Positions 22,980 through 35,532 of a stretch of 47,297 nucleotides of DNA are shown in pieces. Position numbers and translations under genes: made by a program. Location: the NCBI GenBank assembly GCA_036897095.1, contig JAYMSP010000559.1, positions 1-47,297 on the forward strand. The letters run 5' to 3'. The notes beneath the pieces were generated by a model that made no database searches, was not told the DNA's origin, and saw only the letters and a list, made by a program, of their open reading frames with translations. Source of the stretch: Plantago elongata (taxonomy: Eukaryota > Streptophyta > Magnoliopsida > Lamiales > Plantaginaceae). The stretch's first letter is position 1. Each line of letters starts with the position of its first letter.

Positions 22980-24700
22980 AACACAAATTCAATATTAATT
23001 TATAGTCAAAGTTCAGGGTGGAGCCGATTGTTAAAGAGAAATATGTTGATAAATCTTTTGAAGTTTCATAAATTGATGAAGATTTCACAGATGGGCCTAA
23101 TTTGATGGACACCGTCATGGATGAGGAACAATCTGCAAAGGATACTTTGGTACCATCTGGTCATGATTTGGAAGAAAGGGATTCAGTCAAGGAATCAACA
23201 GTAGAAGAAATAATTGTTGATGGAGAGCAACTTTCAGAAATTCTTATTGAGGATAACTTTGTGGAGGTTTATTCAGGAGAAGCAGTACGTGAATCTTGTG
23301 TTTCTCCTCATTTAAACAAAACTTATGAAACTTCAAGGGAGGAGACTAATGAGGTTGAGGTTTATCCCTTTGAAGATTTTGTGACCGAGCCTCCTCCCCG
23401 TGAGCCACCCGAAAAGTAAGAATTCATCCAAAACATCATACTCATCTTCTCTCCCTATGATGAAAGATGTTTTGAGAAAATCTCGCAGGTATAAATAGAA
23501 CAAAATCACAAAATGAAGCCTTTTGATAAAGATAGTGATTCTTAGAAGGATTTATTGAATGATCCAAAATAATACAGAAGGATACTAGGCAAACTCATCT
23601 ATCTTACCATAACTAGGCCAAATATCTCTTGTGCAGTAGGGATAATGAGCCAATTTATGGAGAGTCCTAACAAAAACTCATATGATTGGATTATTACGCA
23701 TTGTCAACTATCTCAAAAATAATATTGGGAATGAATTGTTCTATAGCAGTGAAAATGAAGAAATCTTAAAGGCATACTGTGACTCTGATTATGTTGGATG
23801 TCCATTCTTACGAAAATCAATATCAGGTTATTGTATCATGTATGGGGACTCACTTGTGAGCTGGAAATCTAAGAAGCAGCAGATTGTTAGCAGATCCTCT
23901 GCAGAAGCTGAATACATGGTCATTGCTCATGTATTTTGTGAAGTAACATGGTTACTTTGAGTATTTGATGATATAAGAATAAAGATAGAAAAATACACTG
24001 ACATAATGTGTGATAACCAATCGGCTATTCACCTTACCAAAAATCATGTATTTCATGAACGGACTAAACATGTCGACGTTGATTGTCATTTTACTCGAAA
24101 AAAGTCGAGCAGGGAATTGTCAACACCAAATTTATTTCATCAAACAACCAATTGGCAGATGTCTTCACCAAAGCAATCTCAGGTGAGAATCTTGCAAGAG
24201 CTTTCAACAAGATGAGATTAATAAATATATTTGCTCCCATCTTAAGGGGGAGTATTGAAGAAAGCATAAATAGAAATGCAGAAGAAATGGGAAGAAATAA
24301 TCAACGACTAGTTGCTGAGATTCAATTTGGTTCCATGTCTGAACCATCCCGCGTTAATTTGAAAGAACACAACAAGGAACCACACCAGATCACTACTCCT
24401 ACAGAGAAGATATACATAGGAACGGTTCTTGTGCACCTGCATTAGTGAATCAGTTTCTGTACCATGGATAGTACAACATTACATCATTTTGCAGGTCACA
24501 TTTTGTGTGATGTTCATCTTGTTATGTGACGTTAGCTTGCCATTGGCTATAGTTTTTTTACAGCAGTACTACGTAGCTGTAATTGGCATCTTTTCTTGTA
24601 ATTTTTCATGGTAATTTTTAGCATAGTTCTAGTTTATAAATAGCATAGCCCAGATACAAACATAAATAGTTTAATGGTATAAATTACTTGTTACAATATA
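22980..24700 (+). mobile_element. Decayed Ty1/copia retrotransposon 3' end (RT tail, RNase H, PPT, partial LTR)
   Basis: From about 23544 to 24250 the three frames together give the end of copia reverse transcriptase and its RNase H: YRRILGKLIYLTITRPNISC, then CDSDYVGC, SWKSKKQ, SRSSAEAEY, CDNQSAIHL, ADVFTKA. Stops and frameshifts break it (for example before YRRIL, near 23690, and the in-frame stop after the EVTWLL stretch), so it is not coding. A polypurine tract, aagggggag, at 24243-24251 should abut the 3' LTR; the LTR seems to begin TA instead of TG. tataaatag at about 24635 may be the LTR promoter. The acidic open frame at 23102-23419 may be the linker between integrase and RT, but I do not recognise it. 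No 5' LTR, gag or integrase was found. Confidence 0.8.
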
Positions 24701-25280
24701 AAGCTAAGCTAATGCAGATACATTATAAAATGCGACATTTTTAAAACAAAAATAGTCATGTTAATTTGTAACAAAAATATATGTGATGTTTTTGACAGGG
24801 TTAGAAATATATGTGATGTTGAAATATTGCGAAACTATGTTGTTCAAAACACCTTATAATGAATTAACATATATTTATTTTGTAATTAATTTACCCCATA
24901 GTATCCTACACTTCATAAACCACGCATGGCATATGCAGTTCATAAACAAATAGCCAAAATAGAAAAAACAAGTAGCTGAAAACAAAATTTTGGAGCTAGC
25001 AGCAATGTGGTCCATATCTGATAAATTCCCACATAAGAAAGGCACATCAAAATCGTTTCGAGAATAAAAGTCTATGAATGTAGTGAAGAGTGAAGTTCCG
25101 ATGAGAACACTCGTTGAAACTAAAATCCAACATTAGGAGAGCCTGGCAGCTTCTGCTTACATTGGAGCAACTGATTATAATATGGCGGAACTATGTGCTC
25201 TTGAAAATGGATTTATGTCATTTTAATTTTTAAGGATTTAAGGTATATGTTTGAATCACGTTCTTTCAATAAATAGTATT
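24701..25280. other. Intergenic, no gene seen
   Basis: Possibly the rest of the copia LTR in its first part. A short motif, atatatgtgatgtt, is repeated at about 24778 and 24809. Nothing else is supported. Confidence 0.5.
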
Positions 25281-25479
25281 TACTCCGTTCCAACTTCATC
25301 TTTTCATTCCTTAAATAAAAAATATTATATTAATCACTATTTATCATACTTTATTAATTCTTTTTTCCTACTTTATCACCATCTTTCATACTTTATTACA
25401 ATATCTCATACTTTATTCACTTTTATCTTAATACTTGGATCTTGACCTGCAAGAAGATAAATTCGAAATGAAGAGAGTA
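25281..25479. mobile_element. Stowaway-like MITE
   Basis: TA then ctccgttccaacttcatctt at the left; on the opposite strand the right end reads ctctcttcatttcgaattta next to TA. Length is about 195 bp, with the AT-rich repeated tactttatt interior shared by the copies near 34.9 kb and 39.4 kb. Termini are degenerate, so the call is moderate. Confidence 0.5.
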
Positions 25480-28400
25480 TATTCGAAAACATACACAATT
25501 AAAATACCACACCAGTACAAAATTGCAATCAATATATACAGTGGTGTATAACTTTAAACACACTTGCTAAAAGAAAATAACTGTAAACACAACACTTTGT
25601 CAGATACTCAGATACCATATAGTATGTAATTTACCCAGAAAACAAAATATGAAATCAAGAGCGCTGAGAACAATCAAATATTTTAGCAGTTTGTTCTTTT
25701 CCTCTGAAATACTGGCATGTATATATATAGGACAATAATTTTATCATTGATCCTAACCTTGAGGTGCTATGCTAGCGTACACTTGCAAATTACAAAACAT
25801 GAAATTTTATAATGATTAGAGTTAGACCACTCCAGGTGGGTGACCAAGGCCTTTTTGGCTTCATTGTATAATCCGTCCCAGAAGAACTGCCAGTATAATA
25901 TTCGTGTCGGGTTAGTCGAGGAATTTGCTCGTGAATTATTTATTTCTTTAACTTTTTAAATTTTTATATATATATATATATGATAAAAGCGATGATTTAC
26001 GGAGTGTTTGGTTTGGCCATTCCATCATTTTGACATCATTTTGGCATGTCATGAAATGTGTTTGGCCCAGAAATGTGTTTGGCTGGGCTGAATTGGCTTG
26101 TTTTGCCAATTCTATATTGCCGATAAAATTTGATGTCCATGATGAATCGTGTCCATACTCCATATATATATCAAAAACACCAAGTGGCCCGGGTTATAAT
26201 ATGCATTACCAAAAAAATACCCTGATTTAATATTGAATGTTGTCTTTTAATACGGCAACTTTCAGCTGAAGCTAATTGTCTGATTAATCTCTTGCATTAC
26301 ATGGTATTTTATTTTATTGGAATTTGAATAAGACATACAGAAAGGAAACAAACTTCAAGATGCATGTTCATATTTTTAAGAATGTTAACCATGAAGAATT
26401 GTTAACATCATATATAACATGTAATTACGAGCAAAAATAATTGACAACGAAAAAGTGTAAGTCAGGAATTCGAATTACTTTTTAACCGTTTAAAAAAAAT
26501 TAAGAGCCGCAAATAATTGTTAACATTGTATACAAGGACATAATCGATATTATTGCATGAAGTGGTTTTTGTCCATATTACGCCATGAATAGTGGAATAA
26601 GAACGCTCTCTCTCGATCTATGGTACGAAACAAACGAAACATTCTTAACGGGTTATAATTTAGCCATCTGAAACATGGCCACTTTTTTAGGTTCGGAGTG
26701 GCTATAGCTTTGATTGCTATAATTTAAATGACTATCGTACCAAACGCAACCTTACAAGTTGCGACTTAGCTGACCCCCATCAGTTAATTTTGGGGCTATC
26801 ACATGGAACCGAAGAGGGGCTTTAAACAATATATAAGTCTCTTATTGTCCTGTTAAAGTTTCATTATACTTTTGAAAGTGTCGTTTCACTTTTACCATCT
26901 ATATATTATTTAAAGTTGATGGGTTATCTCCACCCACAATCATTTTCAATCTCAAGGAATTTTGTGGAATTAGTAACAATAACATGAATATTCCAAAGTC
27001 TTGCATTATTACATTCATTTTATTTTAGATATTAACGTTTTCTTTCTCCATGTTTAGTTAATTTATTTTTGGTACCACATTACATAGATAAATTTTAATA
27101 AATGTAGTATAACTTTATATACAAATATCCGAAAATTGTGAACATATATTTGAATTCGTCTTGACAAGACGAATCCATAGACACCAATTTTAAATACTAT
27201 CATTAAGTAAATAAATTATTTTATAGATTAAGATAAAATATAAATTTATAAAATAAGATCAAATCAAATAATGAAATTTAGAAAATAGAGAATTTATTAA
27301 ATTAATTCAATCATACATTAAATTTATGTAATTAGTTTTGTTTTCAACAAGTAATGTATATCTTTAACTGTCCATTGGCATTAAAAAAAATATTTATTGA
27401 ATATTATATAATTTTATCTACTAAATAACTAAAAATATTTTATCTACCGAAAATTGTACCGACACCGACCGAAATATAATGTCCATTTCGATGACATGCA
27501 ATGACTACTAGCCGAATAAATTTATTTTCTCACAAAAAAATATTAAACCTACCTATGTACATATCATTAATCGTTTCTCCACGTCTCCTTATACATACGA
27601 TTTACAATTGGGATACATCTTCGTATACAATTAAACTTAGTTAGAAAAATCATATAAAATAAGATATTTAATTTCACATCATATGTATATAAATGATAGA
27701 TATATTTCTATTATATATATAAGAGCATACATTTTTTTATGCATGTATACTAACAAGGGTCAGTGACATTGTTGAGGTCTCGACCTATATCTCACTATAA
27801 ATGTATTCAGTTTATTTAACTTTTGAATTGGTCAGGTTCTATCCAACTCGAATTTAACCCGGTTCGTAATAATGATATTCAATCTAAAGGGTCGTATGAC
27901 AGATACACTTTTGGCGAGGAAGCTCTACTTGGTCTTTTCTCTACTTTTTTTTTTTTTCTTCATCTACAACGAGTGTTGTGGGTGGCGGCAAGGGAAGGGG
28001 AGCGATGTAGGTGGGAAAATTTCCTTTTTTTCTACGTTATAGGTCTCCACAATAATGTGCTCTCGGGGTTGTGTGCCCGTGTGGGTGGGGGTGTAAAAAT
28101 ATAACTACGACATGTGAAATTATATTTGTAGAACGATAATTTGTGTCTTTTGTGGGGTGGCATATATTAAGTGCTGTGAGGAGTTTGTAAAAACAACATG
28201 TAAAATTATGTTTGTAAAATAATATTTCTTTTTTGTGTATGATCGGTTACTGCATAACAACCATGAAGTTGTTTAAACAACTTTTACGCCATGCCCTTTT
28301 GAAGATTTAAACTGAACTATTGTATATTTTTGTTTCAGAAACATATACCAAACTAATTAGACTTTATACTATAACTTGAAATTCGTTACAAATTAAAGTT

Positions 28401-29376
28401 AATTTTTTTTTACTTATAGTTGAAGTAAACCATCTCGTCACATCGTCACGGGTTAGTACTAGTTTATTTAATATTTCTTCTCTATTTACAACAATAAAAA
28501 TAAGTCTTTAATTGTTATGTTAAAATGTCGTTCACTATTGCACTTTGTTTAGCACTTCTTCTCTATTCTCCATCAACCGACTACTAAAAAATGTTATTTT
28601 AAATTTTCTTTGCTCACAATCTCACACCATACGCATCACTCATTCAGAGTTTTACAGATGCAGTCCAAAATATATTTTCTAAAGAAATTGAAAACACTTT
28701 AGAACATGGTGAATATGATTAGTTTAGGTGAACGTTGTGGTTGTTGATTGAGTTCAGTCAATGAAACCAAGCTAGAATTGTTTAGATCATGTCAATGACT
28801 TTTGGGTAGTCTTGGACTTTTGATTTTTGGTTGTACTCATTAACAAGACTCAAGACATTTCATGACTATGTATTTTATATTTACACATAAGTATTTGTAT
28901 TCCGTCGTTTTTTAAAAATATTATATATTTACGATTATTTTTATTTCGCATAACTCTTTAAACTACTAAATGATGGAGATACCTCACAGCTTATAATAAA
29001 TAGTGAAAGGTCTACATTTACATACAAATTACTCATTTTAAGTTGGTCTAAACCAACTTAGACAACAAATAAAGTGAAAATACTATTTTACTTATGGGTT
29101 GGTAATATTTAAAATTTCGGTACTTTCTAAATTATAATTTGTAAATATAAATATGTATAAATTTTCTTATATTTATCCATCCAAAGATACTAATATATCA
29201 TAAAATATAATAATATACGAGTTCGCACGCAATTTACATTGAATTAATTTTATAAAATTTGTATAGTGATTTAATAATCCGACACTTCCGGCCGGCCGAT
29301 ACTGATGTGAAGTGAATCACTTGCAGAAGTACAAATTACTCATACTCACACAGAGTCAACTCAATTCAACTCTCTA
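25480..29376. other. Long AT-rich gene-free stretch
   Basis: A perfect TA run lies at about 25965-25981. Short frames at 25948-26230 and 27823-28104 match nothing I know. Text at 25998-26050 (gagtgtttggtttggcc) and 26630-26760 (ggtacgaaacaaac and gtaccaaacgcaacc) recalls hAT or PIF element ends, but I found no paired inverted repeats. The last part, about 29290-29376, is the 5' flank of the aminotransferase gene. Confidence 0.55.
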
Positions 29377-31503
29377 ATGGCGTCTTCAACAACTCTTCAC
29401 AATCCCATCTCGCTAACCTCTAATGGAGATTCCAATTTCACTGATCACTCACTCAGTTGTTCCTTTTTCTCCAAAACCACCCTCTCATTTTCAAGAAACT
29501 CTTCTCTCAATGTTAAGCTCCGCCCAATAAAGAGCTCAAATGAAACCCACTTTTCTTCTGGTAAGTCAATGCAATCCTTTTCATTTTTTACAATTCCTGA
29601 TTATGTCTGTTGCTTCTATGATTCTGATGCAATTGGATTTGGTACCTCAATGAATTCTGTCTGGCTATGAAATTCTGAATTGTAATATTTGATGACCATT
29701 TTTTACAGCAACAAAGTCCCTTCAAATATCTCATGTTCCACTTCTTTCTTGCTCAGAGGTTTGTCTGCTTTAATTATCAGTCCTGATTTTTATTTATGCC
29801 TGCTTATCGAACTAATCCAACCAAGCAATGTCGGACCATTTCTCGGGTGCAGCTCAGCCGGCTCTAGGCGTTTTTCTACATGTTAATGCATACTTTTGAG
29901 TTTTGACAAATGAAACTTGACAAAAGAAGTATTGAAAGCTGCACATTCTGGGCGGTAGTAATGAGATAATTCATAGGATCATTGTATATCAATGAGAAAA
30001 CTGAGTGTATATCAAGGAATATTAACTTGTTATTTCGTATTAATTTTATTATAGGCCATCGAAAGATTGAGAAGCAGTCGAGAAACTTATAAAAGTAAGC
30101 AGGACTATTTGGCCATGTATTCAAGCATTTTCGGTGGGATAACAACTGATCCTGCAGCCATGGTCATTCCAATGGATGATCATATGGTTCATAGAGGCCA
30201 TGGAGTTTTTGATACTGCTGCAATTATGGATGGGTCAGTATGAAACTCTGCATGATTAACCTTTTTCAATAAGAGTGATCAGTTTTATACTTTGTTAATT
30301 ACTATGATTTAGCCCTTACCGTAATAAAGAGCAAGCACCAAGTATATGCATTTCTTAGATTTAGGCGAATGCTTTTGCTGAAAATGTAACAATATATTAT
30401 ATTGTCATATCATATCTTTGCATTTCAGGCATCTTTATGAATTGGACCAACATCTGGACCGATTCTTAGGATCAGCTGCTATGGCCAAGATAAAGCTTCC
30501 CTTTGACAGGGAAAGCATTCGCAATATACTCATACAAACTGTGAGTGCTTCCAAGTGCAGGAAAGGTTCATTGAGATATTGGCTCTCAGCAGGACCTGGT
30601 GATTTCCAACTCTCCCCATCTGGTTGCCTCCAATCGTCCCTTTACGCTATTGTAATCCAAGATTTATCGCCTTCAGATTACAAGGCCATCAAAGTAATAA
30701 CTTCTTCAATCCCGATTAAACCTCCCCAATTTGCTGTTATGAAGAGCGTGAATTATCTCCCAAACACGCTGTCCAAAATGGAGTCTGAAGAAAATGGTGC
30801 ATATGCTGCGATTTGGTTGGATGAGGATGGGTATATTGCTGAAGGCCCAAATATGAATGTAGCATTTGTTACGAAAGAGAAGGAACTGCTGATGCCTTCT
30901 TTTGACAAAATCCTTGGTGGTCGTACAGCAAAAAGGGTACTACAGCTTGCAGAAGATCTGGTTAAGGAAGGAATTCTTCGAGGCATAAGACTAGGAAATA
31001 TGACTGTGGAGGAAGGAAAAGGAGCTGATGAGATGATGCTTATTGGTAGTGGAGTTCTTGTTCGTGCTGTGGTGCAATGGGATGAACAAATCATAGGTGA
31101 CGGTAAGATTTCCTATTCCTATTTGTGATTCATGAAGCATGATAAAATTGTTGTTTTCTGCATGTGTTCCTGTGTTTGTTTGTCATGGAAATGTTCTAAG
31201 TCACTACAATTTATCCAAAACAGACAACTCTCAGACATTTGCCCCCAAATGGTGTAGGATAATGCCTTATTTCATTATAGTTTAATTTCAACTTCTCTGG
31301 GCGTGCGTGACACACAAGAACACAAGTAGTTAACTAGTTCTTCTGCATATTAACTTGCATTCTACTATCGGTTATGGATTAAAAGTTAGACAAAATGCTT
31401 CTTGGCAGGGGAAGAAGGTCCGGTAACTCTGGCTCTTCGAAATCTTATACTGGAGGATATGAAGTTCGGACCAGCAACTGTAAGAGTTCCTGTTCCCTAC
31501 TAA
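29377..31503 (+). CDS. DAAT: Plastid class-IV aminotransferase: D-amino-acid transaminase / aminodeoxychorismate lyase, 5 exons
   Basis: Exons 29377-29560, 29709-29758, 30055-30233, 30429-31102 and 31409-31503; GT-AG junctions and phases (1, 0, 2, 1) all agree, giving 393 residues. Residues 1-60 are Ser/Thr-rich with few acids, as in a chloroplast transit peptide. The fold-type IV PLP domain follows: HMVHRGHGVFDTAAI in exon 3, NYLPNTLSKMESEENGAYAA with the PLP lysine at about K254, and GYIAEGPNMNVAFV with the conserved Glu at about E276. LGGRTAKRVLQLA and GSGVLVRAVVQWD complete the domain. It matches the Arabidopsis gene described both as D-amino-acid aminotransferase and as aminodeoxychorismate lyase, the step that makes p-aminobenzoate for folate. 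Which activity dominates here cannot be read from sequence. It is also distantly like branched-chain aminotransferases, but it is too short and divergent for one. Confidence 0.9.
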
Positions 31504-32021
31504 TGAAAGAAGTTCTCAGCTTGATCGGCTAATCAATGAGATTACGAAGGTCTGTGGCAATGGCTTGAATCATCTGTCATCAAACAGAAGTGGAGTGTTG
31601 TAATGTTTAAACAAAACTCTCTTGTGCTCAAGTGATCAGGACCGTGGGCTGCGAGCTATAGAAACATCAAGATGGTGGACATATTTGCTTTGTTGTTGTG
31701 GTTTATATTTGGCTTTTTAAATGGTTCCTGTAATGAAAACTTGACTCAGCCTACGAAAACCGAACACAGGGCCAAACTGAAAATTCTCTAGTTCGGTCGG
31801 TGCAGTCGTAGGTTGAGTCGTTATACCATTCTTTGGTTTAAAACAAGTATACTCATGAATATATTGTATTCCGGGCCATAAATAATCCAACAAGAATATC
31901 AACATAACGTAATGCCCATAGACTACAGTCAGTCGCTAGAGGTTAAACGTGCATGTAAGTTTGACTGAATCAAGTCTAAGGATCTACCCTCGACATATTT
32001 ACTGCAACTCTTAACTAGCGT
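31504..32021. other. 3' flank of the aminotransferase gene, with an inverted repeat
   Basis: 3' UTR and intergenic DNA. Arms gactcagcctacga (31743-31756) and tcgtaggttgagtc (31806-31819) pair with one mismatch, and inside them accgaac (31759-31765) pairs with gttcggt (31791-31797). That makes a hairpin of about 77 nt. I looked here for an F-box domain belonging to the next gene and found none. Confidence 0.55.
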
Positions 32022-34063
32022 ATGTACCACTATGTTTTCAATGCACGTGATTCCGTAGAGGTGAAGTTCCAACATTTGTTAACGAACTCTTGTAAGTATA
32101 CATTGTTTATAAAGGCTGGAACTGACGAAGAGTGGAAGCTGCTTTGTGGAAAATACATCTCTTTTGTTGATCACACTTTAATGCAATGTACTAGTTCCAG
32201 GATTAAAATGTTCAGCTACAGCGAGTTTGATGGTAAGTTAACAAATGATAAAAATGTGCATCAGATGTTTGATAAATGGCTGACCTACATTCTGCAGAAG
32301 GATGTGGATTGTCTGGAGCTTGATTTAAATCGATTGGAGTATTCTGCTCCCGACTGTTTATATTGCAAGTCTTCGCTGGTGAATTTGAAAATTATGGATG
32401 TAATTATGTCTGTATCATCCCCTGTTAGCTGGCGTATGTTACGGACGGGATCTGAATTTTGATGAAGTGCACGTTGACGACGAGTCATTCGCGAACATTC
32501 TACTAGGCTGTCCTGTGTTAGAAAATATTGTGCTCGGTGGTTTTTTGGGAATAAAGAGCCTTAATATTATGTCTCCAAGTGTGAAGAAACTTGTATTGCG
32601 AAATCCTGAACATTCGGATGATGATTTTGTGAAAGTTAATGCACCTTGGATCCAGGAACTGAAACTTGGGCAGGATGGGGATTTTTTTATTCGACATTTC
32701 CAGATGGTTGATGTGTCTTCCTTAAAATCTGCTCAACTTGTCTTCTACTATTATGAGGACTGGCTTGCTAATACTACAAATCCGAATGGTTTATGGTGGA
32801 ATGAGATGATGAGGGGTTATTCGAATCCTTGCGTCATGTTGCTGAAATAACAATTTGCACGGAGATCCATCAGGTGAGAACTACTGATATTGCATTTATG
32901 TTTAGTAGGTTTTTGTTGAGTTTGTTTAATATTAGCATTTTTATCTTGATGCAACAGTCGTGGAGGCACTTGAATAGTTGCATTTGCTCACAAGTGGTAT
33001 GTTAAAACTGAAATATCGGCATGTTCGACTTTTACAGTAGCATAATAATTTGAAAAAAGGTGTGAAATAATGGAAGGTCTTCTCTAATGAAGTCCTGTAT
33101 ATCTTTAGATCTTGACAAATTGAAGTAGTGTAATCTAGAATAGTATGATGTGCCTTGTTAAGCCCATACTATGTTCTTTTTTTTTTACAGGCCTTGACAG
33201 TATCAAAATTACTGGGCAAACCTTATCCATTATTGAAGTGCAAACACATGACTGTTATTTTGCCTCTTTGGAAGTATGGTCTCTATGGAATGGCATGCCT
33301 ATTGCAAAAAACACCATACTTGGAAACACTGTTCATTAGGGTGACTGGATGGCAGGTTTGACTTCTATATAATTTTTTGGCGCAATACCAATGGTCCAGT
33401 AAGGCAGTAACTATGTCAATGGTTATGTGATCTCTTTCTGTATTGCTTAATATTGTCATGCTTTTGAAATTTATGTTTCTTTTTATCTGAACGGGTTTAA
33501 ATTAGACTGCATTTTCTAATAACCAGACGAAATATGCACAACGTTGTACTTGTTTGTCTGAGTTGGTTTGAATTAGACTTCAGATTAACTGCATCGCTGT
33601 CTTCGCTTTGTTTCTATGCTCTATTGTATAACTTCTAAAGATCAGAGTTCAGACATTCAATGGAATTTCATTCACTGGTTTCAAGGATTTGTACACTTCT
33701 TTGTCATTATTTCATCCTTGTTGTTCTAATATTGCAAGATCTTTCGTAAACTGATTTGTTTTTACCGTCTTTTCTATGATACAGTTTCACGAAGTCATGC
33801 CCTATCCTAAAGAAAATTTTGACATGAGAGAAGAAGAGATGATGAGTATGCCAGAGGGAAATTTGATATTGTCATCAGGAGGATATTGTGGCCAACAACT
33901 GTGTTACAAATGCTACACTACCTGTGGATCCCAATTAGCGCCTTTGTTGTCTTCCAAATTGTTGCTCAAAATGAAGGAAACTTCAGAATGGGAACCCGTG
34001 AAGACAAAGTCTGCTTTCGGGTTTAGGTTTTCAAATCATAAACTTCTACCCACTGAGGAGTAA
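32022..34063 (+). pseudogene. Broken F-box/LRR (FBD-type) gene lacking its F-box
   Basis: Three exon-like blocks: about 32022-32873, 33191-33355 and 33785-34063, joined by good GT-AG sites in phase. The text reads like the middle of plant F-box/FBD/LRR proteins: YISFVDHTLMQCTSSRIKMF, then VDCLELDLN, then ANILLGCPVLENIVLGGF and SVKKLVLRN. Two frameshifts break block 1: near 32440-32450 (the frame ends in GSEF-stop while LNFDEVHVDDESF continues in another) and near 32815-32822 (FESLRHVAEITICTEI is out of frame with what precedes). The F-box itself is absent upstream. Exon 2 (LLQKTPYLETLFI) still looks like a leucine-rich repeat. Exon 3 contains KENFDM, perhaps a relic of the FBD domain, and its tail is unrecognised. 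F-box proteins are SCF ubiquitin-ligase receptors; this copy is unlikely to act as one. Confidence 0.7.
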
Positions 34064-34233
34064 GGAGTGAGGTAGTAGGGCTGTGTTTGCCATGCTTTCT
34101 TAATTAATGTCTGCATTAGAGACTTATTTAAACTCAGATGTTCAGGTAAACTATGCAGTCCTAATCTTTGCTAATAAATGCGATTCTTGGTGATGAATTT
34201 GGTTATAGTGTTGTGTTACACTTACAATTGCAG

Positions 34234-34611
34234 ACGCCAATAGAAATTCGTGAAAGGATTCAACAAGCATGCACGAAAATGAGCTCAGAATGCAGTCGTG
34301 CTTTACAGTCTACATGAGCTAGCATCAAGCATTCACAAATTTACAATTTCGCTATCGGCAGACGTTCATATTGTCAATGCAGAAGCAGATGCCAAGGGAC
34401 TAAAAACTTCACTGAAGATCTTGTGGCCTGATCATGCCAATATTTCGATGCAATACTGGCCATGACAGTTGCTTCGTTACCTATCGAAGTAGTACCTTAC
34501 ACGGAGAAGATTGCAGGGGCAGTAGATGAACTTGCGTCCCTGTCGAAATTCAAGGCTCATGTTGCATTGAAAGTGCAAGTGTTGAGTTATCTCACAGTTT
34601 TAGTATTTTAG
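34234..34611 (+). pseudogene. Remnant of an ALMT (aluminium-activated malate transporter) C-terminal exon
   Basis: After an acceptor-like cttacaattgcag the text reads TPIEIRERIQQACTKMSSEC. A frameshift near 34310-34315 leads into LHELASSIHKFTISLSADVH and AKGLKTSLKILWPDHANI. A further shift near 34445 leads into AMTVASLPIEVVPYTEKIAG and AVDELASLSKFK, with a stop at 34609-34611. The last segments match the conserved C-terminal part of plant ALMT anion channels (VASLLI-x-VV-x-TE and VDELA-x-LA-x-F). The rest of the gene, with its membrane helices, is absent. The match is from memory and spans three frames, so it is a decayed exon, not a gene. Confidence 0.65.
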
Positions 34612-35532
34612 TGGAATAATCAGAAGAGCTAAATGTCTCATTTTGCTTCATTTTAAGCAATTGACAATACAGACATGATGTTTATATTTCCAGTCACAAT
34701 TAGGGATGTTGAGCTCAATGTCAAGTCAAGAATACTTAAAACAAAACATAATGAAAAGAGAGCTTAAAAAACAAGATTATAAGTTTTAGCAGGCATATAA
34801 TCAGGTGTGCCTTAGCACGAAATATCATACTTTTTTTTCAATATTCATTCCGTCTCAACTTCATCTTTCCATATTCATTTTGGTTCGTCACAACTTCATC
34901 TTTCCCATCTCTTAAATAAAAAATTTATATTCTACTTTATTCACTACTTTTTCTACTTTATCACATCCTCCCTTACTTTATTCAATTTTCTCTTAAAACT
35001 TCTGTCTGATCTTATAAAAAGATAAATTTAAGACGCATATATAGCAGACATATAAATAGTTAAATACCTAGCTAGCTTGAAGCTCCGTCCAACAAAGTTC
35101 CTTCCAAGTTCCAATCATGATCATATTACGACTTAGGAGCAAAATATTAATGGCTGAATAGACAAGGGTATCTCCATATATGCTGAGTGTTCTGATATGA
35201 GTCTCATGGCCTCTGAATAGTCTCCCCAGTCCCCAGCTGGCCAGCCTCATCTAAACTACCTTTCTAAAATTACACCTTCGGCGAGCTCAACAAGCAATCA
35301 AGCATGTTAGCTGTTGATGACAAAATTGGTAATTCATCCACAGCACATGCCTGCAGTTAATGACGGCAGGTTTGGTTGATGATTATGGGTGGAAGATGAT
35401 TACTCCAAGTCTCTAACCAATGATTCAATGTCAATTAGCGATCCAGGAAATTCACCAAGAAGGTACTATATTTCGCAAAAAGTAATCTCAAAGTCACTGA
35501 AAACGGGCGCACGCAACTTAAGTTCAAGATAT
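34612..35532. other. Intergenic, with a Stowaway-like stretch
   Basis: About 34845-35040 has cattccgtctcaacttcatc at the left, a second near-copy (cacaacttcatctttccc) 40 bp on, the tactttatt interior of the other MITEs here, and aagataaatttaagacgcat at the right. It is a degenerate Stowaway-type copy. No gene in this interval. Confidence 0.45.

Noticed and set aside
25998..26770. hAT- or PIF-like element ends (gtgtttggtttggcc, taccaaacgcaacc)
   Set aside because: I could not pair them as inverted repeats or find target duplications.
27823..28104. 93-codon plus-strand frame
   Set aside because: Low-complexity (poly-F) and no similarity I recognise; sits in a long gene-free stretch.
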